This document shows positions 44,159 through 55,433 of a stretch of 64,000 bases of DNA, one piece after another; within the stretch, counting starts at the first letter, position 1, and every line of letters begins with the position of its first letter. Source of the stretch: Schistocerca nitens (Eukaryota; Arthropoda; Insecta; Orthoptera; Acrididae); contig NC_064617.1 in assembly GCF_023898315.1 (NCBI RefSeq), forward strand, positions 716,489,202-716,553,201, read 5' to 3'. The notes beneath the pieces are model-generated. The model saw nothing but the letters and a program-made list of their open reading frames with translations, had not been told where the DNA came from and made no database searches. The position numbers and the translations under genes are program-made.

Positions 44159-46920
44159 GTTAAGAAATGGTTTTCCAGCACCTGACACATAGGCTGCCCA
44201 GCACAACAGGTGTGTTGTGTTGGAATAGCATTGGACTTGGTTTAGTGGCCTGCTTTGCATGGCAGCCTGCACATCATGGGAAAAACCCTCGGCATACAGG
44301 GTGTACTGCTAAGAGGCATGTTGTGGGAATAGCACCAGCCTGCTGTGTCAGTCTCTTTTTTGAAGGCTACATGTGTGAATGGGCATGCCTGGGAGAAGGG
44401 TGAGATGGATAGAGGAGATGGAGTGAGGGAGGTGGGCAGGAGGGGATGGAGAGGGAGAGGGGGGGTAGGATGGGATATATAGTGACCAAGAGAGCAGGAA
44501 GGGATGTAAAGACAGATAGTGAGGAAGAGGAGGAGAGGGAGGGGGATAGCTGAGATGGACAGGAGGAGAGCAGGGAAGAGGAGATGGGCTGATAGGTGGG
44601 GGGAGGAGATGGTGAGAAAGGGAGGTGAGGAGGTAATGTGCAGTGAGGGCGGAGGAGGAACATTAGTTGTGACATACATGTACACAGGTGAAGCCTTGGG
44701 GGAAAGTATTGTTATACATTTAAAGCTGAGCATATGTATGTGTCTGTAAGAACTCCTCTCAGGCCCTTGGACCGGAGTGGGCCACATGTGATACACCAAC
44801 TCCTTGCCTCGAGAGGACCGACACAGGTGGGTTTGTAATACTCTAACTCTTAGTATTTACAGAGATACAGACATACATGTTTTTAAGCCCATGCCATGTA
44901 GTCTGCCCTGCACAATGAGTGTGTTGTGTGGGAATAGTTTCAATCTGCTTTGCAGGGCAGCCCAAAAATTGAGATGAAGAAATGGTTTTCTGACCTCTGG
45001 CATGTAGGCTGCCAGCACAACTGGTGCGTTGCATTGGAGTAATAGTGGACTTGCTGTTGCGGTCTGATTTTCATGGCAGCCTACATATCGTGGAAATAAA
45101 AGGGCTTCCAAGCCCGTGGCATATAGTCTGTGCCGCACAAGAGTCATGTCGTGGGAGGAGTAAAAGTCTCTTTTGCTGGGGCTCCACTTGCAGAGATGCA
45201 TGCCTGGGAGAAATAAGATGGATAGAGGAAGAGATGAAGAGAGAGATGGGACACGAGGAGATGGGGAGGGAGAGACTGGGCAGAATGGGGTATATAGGGA
45301 GAGGGGGTCAAGAGGGGATGTAAATACAGAGAGAAAGGAGGGGGAGAAGATGGACAGAGGGAGGGTTGATGGACAAGATGGACAGAAAGAAGGGAAGAGG
45401 AGGCTGAGAGGTGGGAGGAGGAGATGCTCAGATAGGGAGGTAAGGAGGTGATGGGTAGAGAGGAGGTAGGAGGAGATGGAACAAGTGATGTGTGCATTAT
45501 GCGTGACATGCATGTATGCATGTGAAGCCCTGGGGAAAAGGCCTGATATGTATATGCATATTGTATGTCTGTTTGTGTAGGTGTGTTGCGGGAATAGTAC
45601 TGAGCTGCTTTATTGACCTATTTTGCAGGGGCTACACATGCAGATTTGACAGGGCTGGAAGAAGTTTGAGATATATATGGAGGAGGGTATGGATAGAGAG
45701 AGAGTAGTCAGGAGGGGACAGGAGAGGACTGATGGGGAGAGAGGAAGAGGAGGAGATGGACAGAGAGAGGTGGGGAGGAGGAGGTGGATAGGGAGAGGGG
45801 ACATAAGAGATGGACAGGAAGAGAGGGACAGGAGGAGTAGAGGAGAATAACCTCAGAGATGTGGAGGAGGTGGTGGACACACAGGTGGAGAAAGAGACGT
45901 ATGCAATTATGTGTCAAATGCAGATGAAGTTTTGTGAAAAAGGCAGCAGGGGATGTTCAGAGAGAGGAGACAGGAGGGGATATGTAGGGATAGGGGGACA
46001 GGAGGGAATAGATAGAGAGGGGGCCAGGAGAGATGGTTAGGGAGAGGGGGAGGATGCTATGGTTAAAGAGTGGGGAGGACAAATTAGAAAGAGGGAGAGT
46101 GGAGAAAGATGAGATAGGCAGAGGGAGGAAGATTGACAGAGAGAGGGTCGAGGAGTTGATCGGTCAGAGAGAGGGGGAGGAAGGAGATAGACAGAAAAGT
46201 GGGTAGAGGGGGAGGTGTAGGAGGCAGTTTGGATGTGCAGAGGGGAAGTGGGCAGGTGGGAAGGGAAGAGGGGCAAGGAGGAGATGGGAAGAGAGAGCGG
46301 AGAAGATGGATAGAGGGAGAGAAAGATATGAACAGAGGGAGCTGGAAGGATCAGAGATAGGGAGCAGAGGAGATGAAAAAAGTGAGGGGAAGGAGGAGAT
46401 GGAGAGACAGAGATTGGAGAGGTGGAGATGGACAGATAGAGATGGAAGGATGAGTGGGACAGAGATGGCAGAAGGAAGAGGTGGGTACAAAGAGGGGAAG
46501 GAGGAGATCTGTACAATATATGTGTTGAACACATATACAAACAAAGCCATGGGGAATATAAAGCAGAATATCCAGTATCTTCTCGTAAACCCCTCAATCA
46601 ATTTCATCCAAATTGGACACATGAACAGCAACTTCACAAGTTCCAGCACTCCATTGGAAGCAGAAATATGGGCAAAAAAGTGTTTTTTCTTAGCCCCTGC
46701 TGTGTAGGATGCCGAGCACAACAGGCAGCTTATGTACAAATAGTATCAGCATGCCTTACTGACCTGCTTTGCAGGGAGTCCACCCATCAGAGGCGAAAAA
46801 TGGCTTTCAAGCCAAAGGTGTTTAGGCTGCCCTGCATGACAGGCATGTTGTGGGAGTAGTATAAGTTTGCTTAATTGACCTGTTTTGCATGGGCTACACA
46901 TGCAGATGGGCACAGGTGGG
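44159..46920 (+). repeat. Array of related ~100-bp units separated by purine-rich blocks
   Basis: A unit containing GTAGGCTGCCCAGCACAACAGG, GTGTTGTGGGAATAGTA and CTGCTTT...GACCTGTTTTGCAGGG recurs (with divergence) near 44163, 44310, 44880, 44985, 45585, 46690 and 46800. Between units are blocks of nearly pure G+A on the plus strand (44395-44640, 45185-45490, 45660-45895, 45945-46510), built from AGGAGATGGACAGAGGGAG-like motifs. The long Ser/Pro/Leu-rich frames on the minus strand here are by-products of this composition. It resembles a decayed satellite or a low-complexity element interior. Confidence 0.65.
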
Positions 46921-46959
46921 GTAAGTTTGCCAGCACTTTCGTTCGGTAAGTCACATCAT

Positions 46960-46961
<2 letters not shown>
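46921..46961 (+). repeat. Penelope-like pLTR fragment
   Basis: CCAGCACTTTCGTTCGGTAAG then TCACATCATC is the inner edge of the PLE terminal repeat (compare 60445-60475). It leads directly into the (TA)n array. Confidence 0.75.

Positions 46962-47019
<58 letters not shown>
46962..47019. repeat. (TA)n array, left of PLE palindrome
   Basis: 58 bp of uninterrupted TA between a plus-oriented pLTR edge and the minus-oriented pLTR that follows. Confidence 0.97.
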
Positions 47020-47022
<3 letters not shown>

Positions 47023-47106
47023 AAAGATGATGAGACTTACCAAACAAAAGCGCTGGCAGGTCGATAGACACACAAACAAACACAAATATACACACAAAAT
47101 TCAAGC

Positions 47107-47133
47107 TTTCGCAACAAACTGTTGCCTCATCAG
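47107..47133 (-). ncRNA. Hammerhead-like core in left-arm pLTR
   Basis: CTGATGA, a GCAAC/GTTGC stem with 5-nt loop, then GAAA on the minus strand. See the entry at 49547 for reasoning. Confidence 0.4.
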
Positions 47134-47405
47134 GAAAGAGGGAAGGAGAGGGAAAGACGAAAGGATGTGGGTTTTAAGGGAGAGGGTAAGGAGTCATTCC
47201 AATCCCGGGAGCGGAAAGACTTACCTTAGGGGGAAAAAAGGACAGGTATACACTCGCACACACACACATATCCATCCACACATACAGACACAAGCAGACA
47301 TATTTAAAGACAAAGAGTTTGGGCAGAGATGTCAGTCGAGGTGGAAGAGTAGAGGCAAAGAAGTTGTTGAGAGACAGGTGAGGTATGAGTGGCGGCAACT
47401 GGAAA

Positions 47406-48351
47406 TTAGCGGAGATTGAGGCCTGGCGGATAACGTGAAGAGAGGATATACTGAAGGGCAAGTTCCCATCTCCGGAGTTCGGATAGGTTGGTGTTGGTGG
47501 GAAGTATCCAGATAACCCGGACGGTGTAACACTGTGCCAAGATGTGCTGGCTGTGCACCAAGGCATGTTTAGCCACAGGGTGATCCTCATTACCAACAAA
47601 CACTGTCTGCCTGTGTCCATTCATGCGAATGGACAGTTTGTTGCTGGTCATTCCCACATAGAATGCATCACAGTGTAGGCAGGTCAGTTGGTAAATCACG
47701 TGGGTGCTTTCACACGTGGCTCTGCCTTTGATCGTGTACACCTTCCGGGTTACAGGACTGGAGTAGGTGGTGGTGGGAGGGTGCATGGGACAGGTTTTGC
47801 ACCGGGGGCGGTTACAAGGATAGGAGCCAGAGGGTAGGGAAGGTGGTTTGGGGATTTCATAGGGATGAACTAACAGGTTACGAAGGTTAGGTGGACGGCG
47901 GAAAGACACTCTTGGCGGAGTGGGGAGGATTTCATGAAGGATGGATCTCATTTCAGGGCAGGATTTGAGGAAGTCGTATCCCTGCTGGAGAGCCACATTC
48001 AGAGTCTGGTCCAGTCCCGGAAAGTATCCTGTCACAAGTGGGGCACTTTTGTGGTTCTTCTGTGGGGGATTCTGGGTTTGAGGGGATGAGGAAGTGGCTC
48101 TGGTTATTTGCTTCTGTACCAGGCCGGGAGGGTAGTTGCGGGATGCGAAAGCTGTTGTCAGGTTGTTGGTGTAATGTTTCAGGGATTCCGGACTGGAGCA
48201 GATTCGTTTGCCACGAAGACCTAGGCTGTAGGGAAGGGACCGTTTGATGTGGAATGGGTGGCAGCTGTCATAATGGAGGTACTGTTGCTTGTTGGTGGGT
48301 TTGATGTGGACGGACGTGTGAAGTTGGCCATTGGACAGGTGGAGGTCAACG
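47406..48351 (-). pseudogene. PLE RT end and GIY-YIG endonuclease (left arm)
   Basis: From about 48350 the frame reads VDLHLSNGQLHTSVHI, then KPTNKQQYLHYDSCHP and HIKRSLPYSLGLRGKRICS. This thumb-like segment follows the RT palm in PLEs. Then come PCNRPRCKTC and the GIY-YIG core (VIYQLTC, FYVGMTSNKLSIRMNGH). It ends at 47406 (YILSSRYPPGLNLR). The ~80-bp extension of the open frame to 48431 is the complement of the other arm and not part of the protein. 5' truncation removes the RT catalytic motifs. Confidence 0.9.
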
Positions 48352-49274
48352 GCCAACTTCACACGTCCGTCCACATCAAACCCACCAACAAGCAACAGTA
48401 CCTCCATTATGACAGCTGCCACCCATTCCACATCAAACGGTCCCTTCCCTACAGCCTAGGTCTTCGTGGCAAACGAATCTGCTCCAGTCCGGAATCCCTG
48501 AAACATTACACCAACAACCTGACAACAGCTTTCGCATCCCGCAACTACCCTCCCGGCCTGGTACAGAAGCAAATAACCAGAGCCACTTCCTCATCCCCCC
48601 AAACCCAGAATCCCCCACAGAAGAACCACAAAAGTGCCCCACTTGTGACAGGATACTTTCCGGGACTGGACCAGACTCTGAATGTGGCTCTCCAGCAGGG
48701 ATACGACTTCCTCAAATCCTGCCCTGAAATGAGATCCATCCTTCATGAAATCCTCCCCACTCCGCCAAGAGTGTCTTTCCGCCGTCCACCTAACCTTCGT
48801 AACCTGTTAGTTCATCCCTATGAAATCCCCAAACCACCTTCCCTACCCTCTGGCTCCTATCCTTGTAACCGCCCCCGGTGCAAAACCTGTCCCATGCACC
48901 CTCCCACCACCACCTACTCCAGTCCTGTAACCCGGAAGGTGTACACGATCAAAGGCAGAGCCACGTGTGAAAGCACCCACGTGATTTACCAACTGACCTG
49001 CCTACACTGTGATGCATTCTATGTGGGAATGACCAGCAACAAACTGTCCATTCGCATGAATGGACACAGGCAGACAGTGTTTGTTGGTAATGAGGATCAC
49101 CCTGTGGCTAAACATGCCTTGGTGCACAGCCAGCACATCTTGGCACAGTGTTACACCGTCCGGGTTATCTGGATACTTCCCACCAACACCAACCTATCCG
49201 AACTCCGGAGATGGGAACTTGCCCTTCAGTATATCCTCTCTTCTCGTTATCCGCCAGGCCTCAATCTCCGCTAA
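48352..49274 (+). pseudogene. PLE RT end and GIY-YIG endonuclease (right arm)
   Basis: Mirror image of the left arm, identical in protein sequence from GQLHTSVHI to the C-terminus by eye. The apparent start codon at 48249 lies in the left arm (antisense), so the first ~35 codons of the open frame are not PLE protein. GIY-YIG nucleases nick DNA and in this class are thought to open the target for reverse transcription. Confidence 0.9.
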
Positions 49275-49546
49275 TTTCCAGTTGCCGCCACTCATACCTC
49301 ACCTGTCTCTCAACAACTTCTTTGCCTCTACTCTTCCACCTCGACTGACATCTCTGCCCAAACTCTTTGTCTTTAAATATGTCTGCTTGTGTCTGTGTGT
49401 GTGGATGGATATGTGTGTGTGTGCGAGTGTATACCTGTCCTTTTTTCCCCCTAAGGTAAGTCTTTCCGCTCCCGGGATTGGAATGACTCCTTACCCTCTC
49501 CCTTAAAACCCACATCCTTTCGTCTTTCCCTCTCCTCCCCTCTTTC

Positions 49547-49573
49547 CTGATGAGGCAACAGTTTGTTGCGAAA
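49547..49573 (+). ncRNA. Hammerhead-ribozyme-like core in PLE pLTR
   Basis: CTGATGA is followed by an extra G, the five-pair stem GCAAC/GTTGC around a 5-nt loop, and GAAA. These are the conserved strands and stem II of a hammerhead. PLE terminal repeats in many animals are known to carry hammerhead motifs, which supports the call. I could not identify a convincing stem I and III with the cleavage position. The G between CTGATGA and the stem is one base more than the consensus. It occurs in every non-mutated pLTR here. Confidence 0.45.
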
Positions 49574-49698
49574 GCTTGAATTTTGTGTGTATATTTGTGT
49601 TTGTTTGTGTGTCTATCGACCTGCCAGCGCTTTTGTTTGGTAAGTCTCATCATCTTTCTTTTTAGATATATTTTTTCCACGTGGAATGTTTCCCTCTG

Positions 49699-49699
<1 letters not shown>

Positions 49700-49766
<67 letters not shown>
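49700..49766. repeat. (TA)n array, right of PLE palindrome
   Basis: 67 bp of TA after the PLE 3' terminus, which reads CCACGTGGAATGTTTCCCTC then TGTTAT. Confidence 0.97.
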
Positions 49767-49768
<2 letters not shown>

Positions 49769-49770
49769 GT

Positions 49771-51333
49771 GTGTGTGTCCAAGAAAAAATAGATCGAATG
49801 AACATGGGTCCGGAAATGCATACCGTCTGAGATAAACACGTGTTTATAGGAGGCAATTAATGTGGCTTCCATTCATGACAATGCACCGTCTGCTCTCTGG
49901 CCTAAGGAATAACACACCACTTGAAGTATACCCAGTTGTTGTTGTACCTGCCGGCACGCATTGAAGATGTGATGATCCTGTAGTGTCCACACATTATTGA
50001 TTGGCATGGGGTGGACCAATTCCTTCAAGTGTCACCAAAACCAAAAGTTTAGGGAATTGAGGTCTGGGGAATGAGTAGGCCAAGGTATGGAACACCCCTG
50101 CCCAATCCAATGATCGTGAAATACCTGCATCAGATGTTTGCACACATTGTGATGAAAGTGTTCAGGTGTGCCATCATGCATGTATCACATTTGTATTCTT
50201 TACTGCAATGGCACAGCGTGCAGCAAAATAGACAATACATTAATGAGAAGTCTAGATAATGCATGTCATATAACCTTTGTGATAGTTGGTATGGCCCTAC
50301 TAATCTATTGCCAAGTACACTTGCCCATACGTTGATTGAGAATTGGTGTTGATTCCCTCTTTCCTGAATTGCTTGGGGATTTACATCTGCCCATACATGC
50401 TAGTTATGGAAATCCACAAACCATCTTTTGGAATTGTGCCTTATTCGAAAATAAAGTCTTGGATATGAACAGTAGATCTGTGGCACATTTGTGCAACAGC
50501 CATTGGCAGAACCACCATCTGCCATGATGCTCCTGTGCCTGTAGGGCATGAACACGCAGTAGATGACATGGGTACAGCAATCGTTCATGAAGTACCCACT
50601 CCCCCCCCCCCTCCCCTCCCCCAGATAAGAGAGTGAGACACACCTTCTGATGCTGCTAATTGTCACACACTGCCCCCAGGGGTTTCTTCCATGAAGGTAG
50701 CACACACTCCTCCATGTCAGGTGTGCGGACCCTCAGATGCCATAAAAGTCTGCCAAACAGCTTATCAGAGCACAGTCTGCACTGTGGATATTTTTCAGTG
50801 TAGAGAGCATGGGCTTGCAGGCTATGCCCATATCATATTTGCAGTTTCACTTGTTGAGTAGTAGGCTTCCATTGCTAACAAGTGGTGGAAAAGAGAAAAT
50901 GTAAATGTACTACACCATTTGTACATACAGACAGTGCAATAACAATAAACAAATAAGTGAATCTGCATTTGGAAGAAGGTGAAACACCATGATATACATT
51001 GGATTGATGGTACTGTACAATAAGGCACACAAACACGACGAACACTTATGTAGCCAACAACACGACTTGAACCAAGCAACTGACTGCAGACCACCTAATG
51101 GTTAGTAGAGTACTGTGAGTAAGACGTCATAATACCCTGCTGACACATTTGATGGAGCACAAATGCAACAACTGTGCTAATATCCACAGCCAAGTGTTGC
51201 ACAGTTTCTCCTATAAACACGTGTTTATCTCGGAAAGTATGCGTTTCTGGATTCTTGTATATTGGACTTATTTTTCATGCTTTGATGAGTACTACCACCT
51301 CTCAAAGTATCTGACACTTTTTTTATCACCCTG
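49771..51333 (-). mobile_element. IS630-Tc1-mariner-type DNA transposon with long TIRs
   Basis: An inverted pair is clear: AGATAAACACGTGTTTATAG at 49832-49851 and its complement at 51209-51228. It extends outward through CATACcgTC..GGGTCCgGAAAtG-like sequence on both sides. The right end continues to TACAGGGTGATAAAAAAAG (read inward from 51340). The left end is cut short by the PLE (TA)n array near 49770. Inside are remnants of a minus-strand transposase. Confidence 0.7.
49930..50690 (-). pseudogene. Transposase remnant of the long-TIR element
   Basis: The minus-strand frame 50643-50404 reads VHALQAQEHHGRWWFCQWLL and FISKTLFSNKAQFQKMV, which matches the first-catalytic-Asp block of IS630-Tc1-mariner transposases (usually F-T/S-D-E-A-x-F). 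Asn stands in place of the Asp. Around 50080-49990 a frame-broken FPRPQFPKLLVLVTLEGIGP is the degraded third-acidic block (P-R-S-P-D-L..DF..WG-L-K). A C-rich run at 50592-50620 marks local slippage. The copy is inactive. Confidence 0.6.
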
Positions 51334-51339
51334 TATATA

Positions 51340-51785
51340 CCCACTGCATCCTTGCAGTTATTCTTTTCAGTGATCCATTCCCAAAGAGCCTAACTGCAGG
51401 TGACATCTCTAAGCCTTGCAGTTGGCTTTAAAACATTAATTACCTGTACGAATCCTGATCTTGCTTTCCTGTGAATAGTACCAGCAGTAAGACCGATTTG
51501 GTCATCTTAAAACTCTTGTTCCTACTGCTAGCTCACACTGTATGCCTTCTACTGTTAGTATACTTCTGTGTTTCTTGGGTTACATGAACGCTTTTGCCAA
51601 GGATGTGAATGTTTTTGTCCACAGTCTTGAAACCATTTGCGCTATTGGAGATAGCTGCTCTAGAGCTGTCAGACTTGCAGAATCTCCTGGATTGTTTCAC
51701 TGCACTGCTGTAGTCTGCAGCGTGTCAAATTGCTAACTCTTCATATGCTACTGAATCAGCTCCGACTTTAAGAGAATGTGTATCA
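51340..51785. other. Unassigned sequence
   Basis: I see no recognisable motif. The plus-strand frame 51542-51736 (64 codons) has no known domain. Confidence 0.45.
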
Positions 51786-52165
51786 GTAGTGACAGTCACC
51801 GCATTTGCAAAAGCCACCTAATGGTGTGTAGCAGAGAGTACTTCTGGTACCAGTAACTGATCTCCCTTACCTGTTCTCTGTGTGAATAATATGTGGGGAG
51901 AATGACTGTCAGTAAGCCTCTGTATTAGCAGTGATTTCTCAGATTTTCTTGTTGTGGTCATTATGAGATGTATGTTGGAAGAAGTACTGTGTTTTCCAAG
52001 TCTTACTGGAAAGTGCTGCCTCAAAATTTCAATAGTAAAACCCTCCTTGATGCACAAAGCCTCACTTGTAGTGTGTGGGGAGTTTGTTGAGCATCTCTGT
52101 AAAGATGTTACAACATCCCACATGAAATGAACCCTGATATTCTTCACACTGATTGCCAATGTGAT
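51786..52165 (-). pseudogene. Non-LTR 3' fragment (same superfamily as element 3)
   Basis: On the minus strand the sequence matches, with divergence, the C-terminal region and 3' UTR around 36365-36644 and 40043: AGATGCTCAACAAACTCC, GGTTTTACTATTGAAATTTT and AGGTGGCTTTTGCAAATGC near the end. It lacks the extreme terminus. The open frame 52159-51818 has no independent meaning. Confidence 0.55.
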
Positions 52166-52269
52166 GACTGTGCAGGGAAGTATCAGTGTAAGATATGTAG
52201 AGATTTTCTTCGTAGGTGAGAGTATTTAAATCCTATTGGTTAACTGTTGAATCATTCAGAACAAAATAC

Positions 52270-53100
52270 AAGAGTTTGAAATGTTCCTAAACAGCATTGG
52301 AGCTAACATATAATGCTGGGTACAGAAATCTGGTTAAAACTGAAAATTGTGAGCAGTAAGATTCTTCAGGAAAATTTAAACATGTTTCTAAAGGATAGGT
52401 GAATGGGATATGGAAGTAGTGTATTTGTCTCAATAGTCAAGAAACTCAAATCCACCAAAATAGAAATTGAAGTTCCATGTGTGACCATTTGGATAAGGCT
52501 CAGTATCAGGGATGGGTATAAACTTATGACTGAATCATTGCATCGGCCACAAGAGACATCCCCAGATGTAAATGGAAAATTATCAAAAAAAAATCTCAGT
52601 TTGCTAGTTCATAAGTTCCCCACTCACTATAACCTAATTAATTGTCTAACACTCAGTTGTGGTGATTACAGTTTTTTAGTGGTGGGTGTGACAAGACATC
52701 CTGCAAAACATCACTAAATGCCTTCTCTGAAAACTATCTAGAACAGGTAGTTTGGAATGGCACACATAATGGAAATATTTTGGATTTAATGGCAATAAAT
52801 AGATCTGACCTCTTTAGAAAGTCTACATTGAAATTTGTGTCAGTGACCATGAGGCAGTTGTAGCAACAATGATTACCAGAGTGCAGAGGGCAACTAAAAC
52901 AAGTAGAAATATTTATATGTGCAGTAAACTAGATAAAAGAAAGCAGTAGTGTCATCTTAATGATGAACTTGTAACATTTTCTCAGGATATGAGTATGTGG
53001 AGGATATATGTCTCAAGTTTAACAGCAAAGGTGACTGTGCACTGGACTTATATGTACCTAGTAAAACAGTTCATGATGGGAATGACTCTTCATGGTATAC
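52270..53100 (+). pseudogene. Apurinic-type endonuclease fragment of a non-LTR element
   Basis: Plus-strand translation gives LGTEIWLKLKI (about 52315), GYGSSVFVSIVK (52408 onward), then GDYSFLVVGVTRHPAKHH in place of GDFN, and FGMAHIMEIFWI-like text (NGTHNGNILDLMAINRSDLF in another frame, about 52757-52820). VSVTMRQL stands in place of SDH. The motif order is right for an endonuclease domain. Stops and frame changes are present. It is cut at about 53100 by the RTE-like element. Confidence 0.65.
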
Positions 53101-53104
53101 TGTC

Positions 53105-55433
53105 ACTATTGTTGTTGTTGTTGTGGTCTTCAGTCCAGAGACTGGTTTGATGCAGATCTCCATCCTACTCTATCCTGTGCAAGCCTCTTCATCTCTGAAT
53201 AACTACTGCAACCTACATCCTTCTGAATCTGCTAGTGTATTCATCTCTTGGTCTCCCTCTATGATTTTTACCCTCCACACTTCCCCCCAGTACTAAACTG
53301 GCGACCCCTTGATGCCTCAGAATGTACCCTTTGATGCCTCAGAACATGTCCTACCAACTGTCTTCTAGTCAGGTTGTGCCACAAATTCCTCTTCTCCCTA
53401 ATTCTATTCAGTACCACCTCATTAGTTACGTGAGCTACCCATCTAATCTTCAGCATTCTTCTGTTGCACCACATTTCAAAAGCGTCTATTCTCTTCTTGT
53501 CTTAACTAGTTATTATAAATGTTTCACTTCCATACATGGCTACACCTCATACAAATACCTTCAGAAAGGGCTTCCTGACACTTAAATCTATACTCAGCAT
53601 TAACAAATTTCTCTTCTTCAGAAACACTTTCCTTGCCATTGCCAGTCTACATTTTATACCCTGCCTACTTCGACACCCATCAGTTATTTTCCTTCCCAAA
53701 CAGCAAAACTCATTTACTACTTTAAGTGTCTCATTTCCTAATCTCATTCCCTCAGCATCACCTGATTTAATTCGGTTGTATTCCATTATTCTCGTTTTGC
53801 TTTTGATGATGTTCATCTTATATCCATTCCTTGCAGCTGCTCTTCCAGGTCCTTTGCTGTCTCTGATAGAATTACAGTGGTGTTGACAAACCTCAAAGTT
53901 TTTATTGCTTCACAATGGATTTTAATTCCTGCTCCAAATTTTTCTTATGTTTCCTTTACTGCTTTCTCAGTATACAGATTAAATAACTTCGAAGATAGGC
54001 TAGAACCCTGCCTCACTCCCTTGTCAACCACTGCTTCCCTTTCATGCCCCTCGACTCTTATAACTGTCATCTGGTTTCTGTAAAAATTTTAAATAGCCAT
54101 TTGCTCCCTGTATTGTACTCCTGCCATCTTCAGAATGTGAAGGACAGTATTCCAGTCAACTTTGTCAAAAGCTTTCTCTAAGTCTACAAATTATAGAAAC
54201 GTAGGTTTGTCTTTTATTAACCTACCTCCTAAGATAAGTTGTAGGATCAGTATTGCCTCACATGTTTCAACACATCTACGGAATCCAAACTGATCTATTC
54301 TGAGGTCGGCTTCTGCCAATTTTTCCATTCATCTGCAAAGAATTCATGTTAGTATTTTGCAACTGTGACTTATTAAACTGATAGTTTGGTAATTTTCACA
54401 CCTGTAGGCACCTGCTTTCTTTGGGTGTGAATTATTATATTCTTCTTGAAGTCTGAAGGTATTTTGCCTGTCTCATACATCTTGCTCACCAGATGGAAGA
54501 GTGTTGTCATGGGTGGCTCTCCTGAGGCCATCAGTAGTTCTAATGGAATGTTGTCTACTTGTGGGTCCTATTTTGACTTTGGTCTTTCACTGCTCTGTCA
54601 AATTCTCCTGTTTCATCTTCATCTATGTCCTCTTCCATTTCCATAATTTTGCCCTCAAGTACATCGCCCTTGTGTAGACCCTGTATATACTCCTTCCACC
54701 TTTCCCTTCTTAGGACTGGTTTTCCATCTGAGCTCTTGATATTCATACAGGCAGTTCTCTTTTCTCCAAAGGTCTCTTTAATTTTCCTGTAGGCAGTATC
54801 TATCTCACTCCCAGTGATATGTGCTTACATTTGTCCTCTAGCCATCCCTGCTTAGACATTTTGAACTTCCTGACTATCTCATTTTTGAGGCATTTGTATT
54901 CCTTTTTGCCTGCTTCATTTACTGCATTTTTATATTTTCTCCTTTCTTCAATTAAATTCAATATCTCTCCTGTTACCCATGGATTTCAATTAGCCCTCGT
55001 CTTTTTACCTACTTGATCTTCTGCTGCCTTCACTATTTCATCTCTCAAAGCTACCCATTCTTCTTCTACTGTACCTCTTTCCCCTGATCTTGTCAGTCGT
55101 TTCCTAATGCTCTCTCTGAAACTCTCTACAGATTCTGATTCTTCCAGTTTATCCAGGTCCCATATCCTTAAATTCCTACCCCTTTGCAGTTTCTTCAGTT
55201 TTAGTCTACAGTTGATAACCGATAAATTGTGGTCAGAGTCCACATCTGCCCCTGGAATAATCTTACAATTTAAAATCTGGTTCTTAAATCTCTGTCTTAC
55301 CATTAGATAACCTGTCTGAAACCTCCCATGTCTCCAGGCCTCTTCCAAATATACAATATTCTCTCATGATTCTTAAACCAAGTGTTAGCTATGATTAAGT
55401 TATGCTCTGTTCAAAGTTCTACCAGATGGCTTC
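53105..55433 (-). pseudogene. RTE-like non-LTR element, third copy (longest)
   Basis: The 3' end is a (CAA)n tail (seen as TTGTTGTTG at 53110-53120). Reading upstream on the minus strand: C-terminus KIRWVAHVTNEVVLNRIREK (53474-53400), post-palm GMRLGNETLKVVNEFC (53745 region), motif A region near 54170 with stops, and the RT start near 54560. The acidic linker is at 54746-54555, and the end of the endonuclease at 55348-54986 (GADVDSDHNLSVINCRLKLK, the SDH motif). It is 5'-truncated at 55433, where a tail of another element begins. Confidence 0.88.

Larger units (their letters stand above)
47020..49699. mobile_element. PLE inverted dimer: 1.3-kb-arm palindrome
   Basis: The left arm 47020-48330 and right arm 48352-49660 are reverse complements with only a few differences by eye. 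They enclose a 21-bp spacer (48331-48351). Each arm is a 5'-truncated PLE: the end of RT, the GIY-YIG endonuclease and the pLTR, with 3' ends pointing outward. The right copy starts at GGCCAACTTCACACG. The left extends about 20 bp further into the coding sequence, which forms the spacer. (TA)n arrays flank both sides. Confidence 0.95.

Noticed and set aside
44242-46739. Long Ser/Pro/Leu-rich minus-strand frames (for example 44242-44799, 44857-45513, 46037-46597)
   Set aside because: They are read from pyrimidine-rich low-complexity DNA. They overlap each other in several frames and lack any domain.
48249-49274. Two apparently identical 341-residue proteins on opposite strands (47406-48431 and 48249-49274)
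   Set aside because: Their shared N-terminal ~27-35 residues are the antisense of the other palindrome arm. The real content is the truncated PLE RT end plus GIY-YIG, starting at about 48351.
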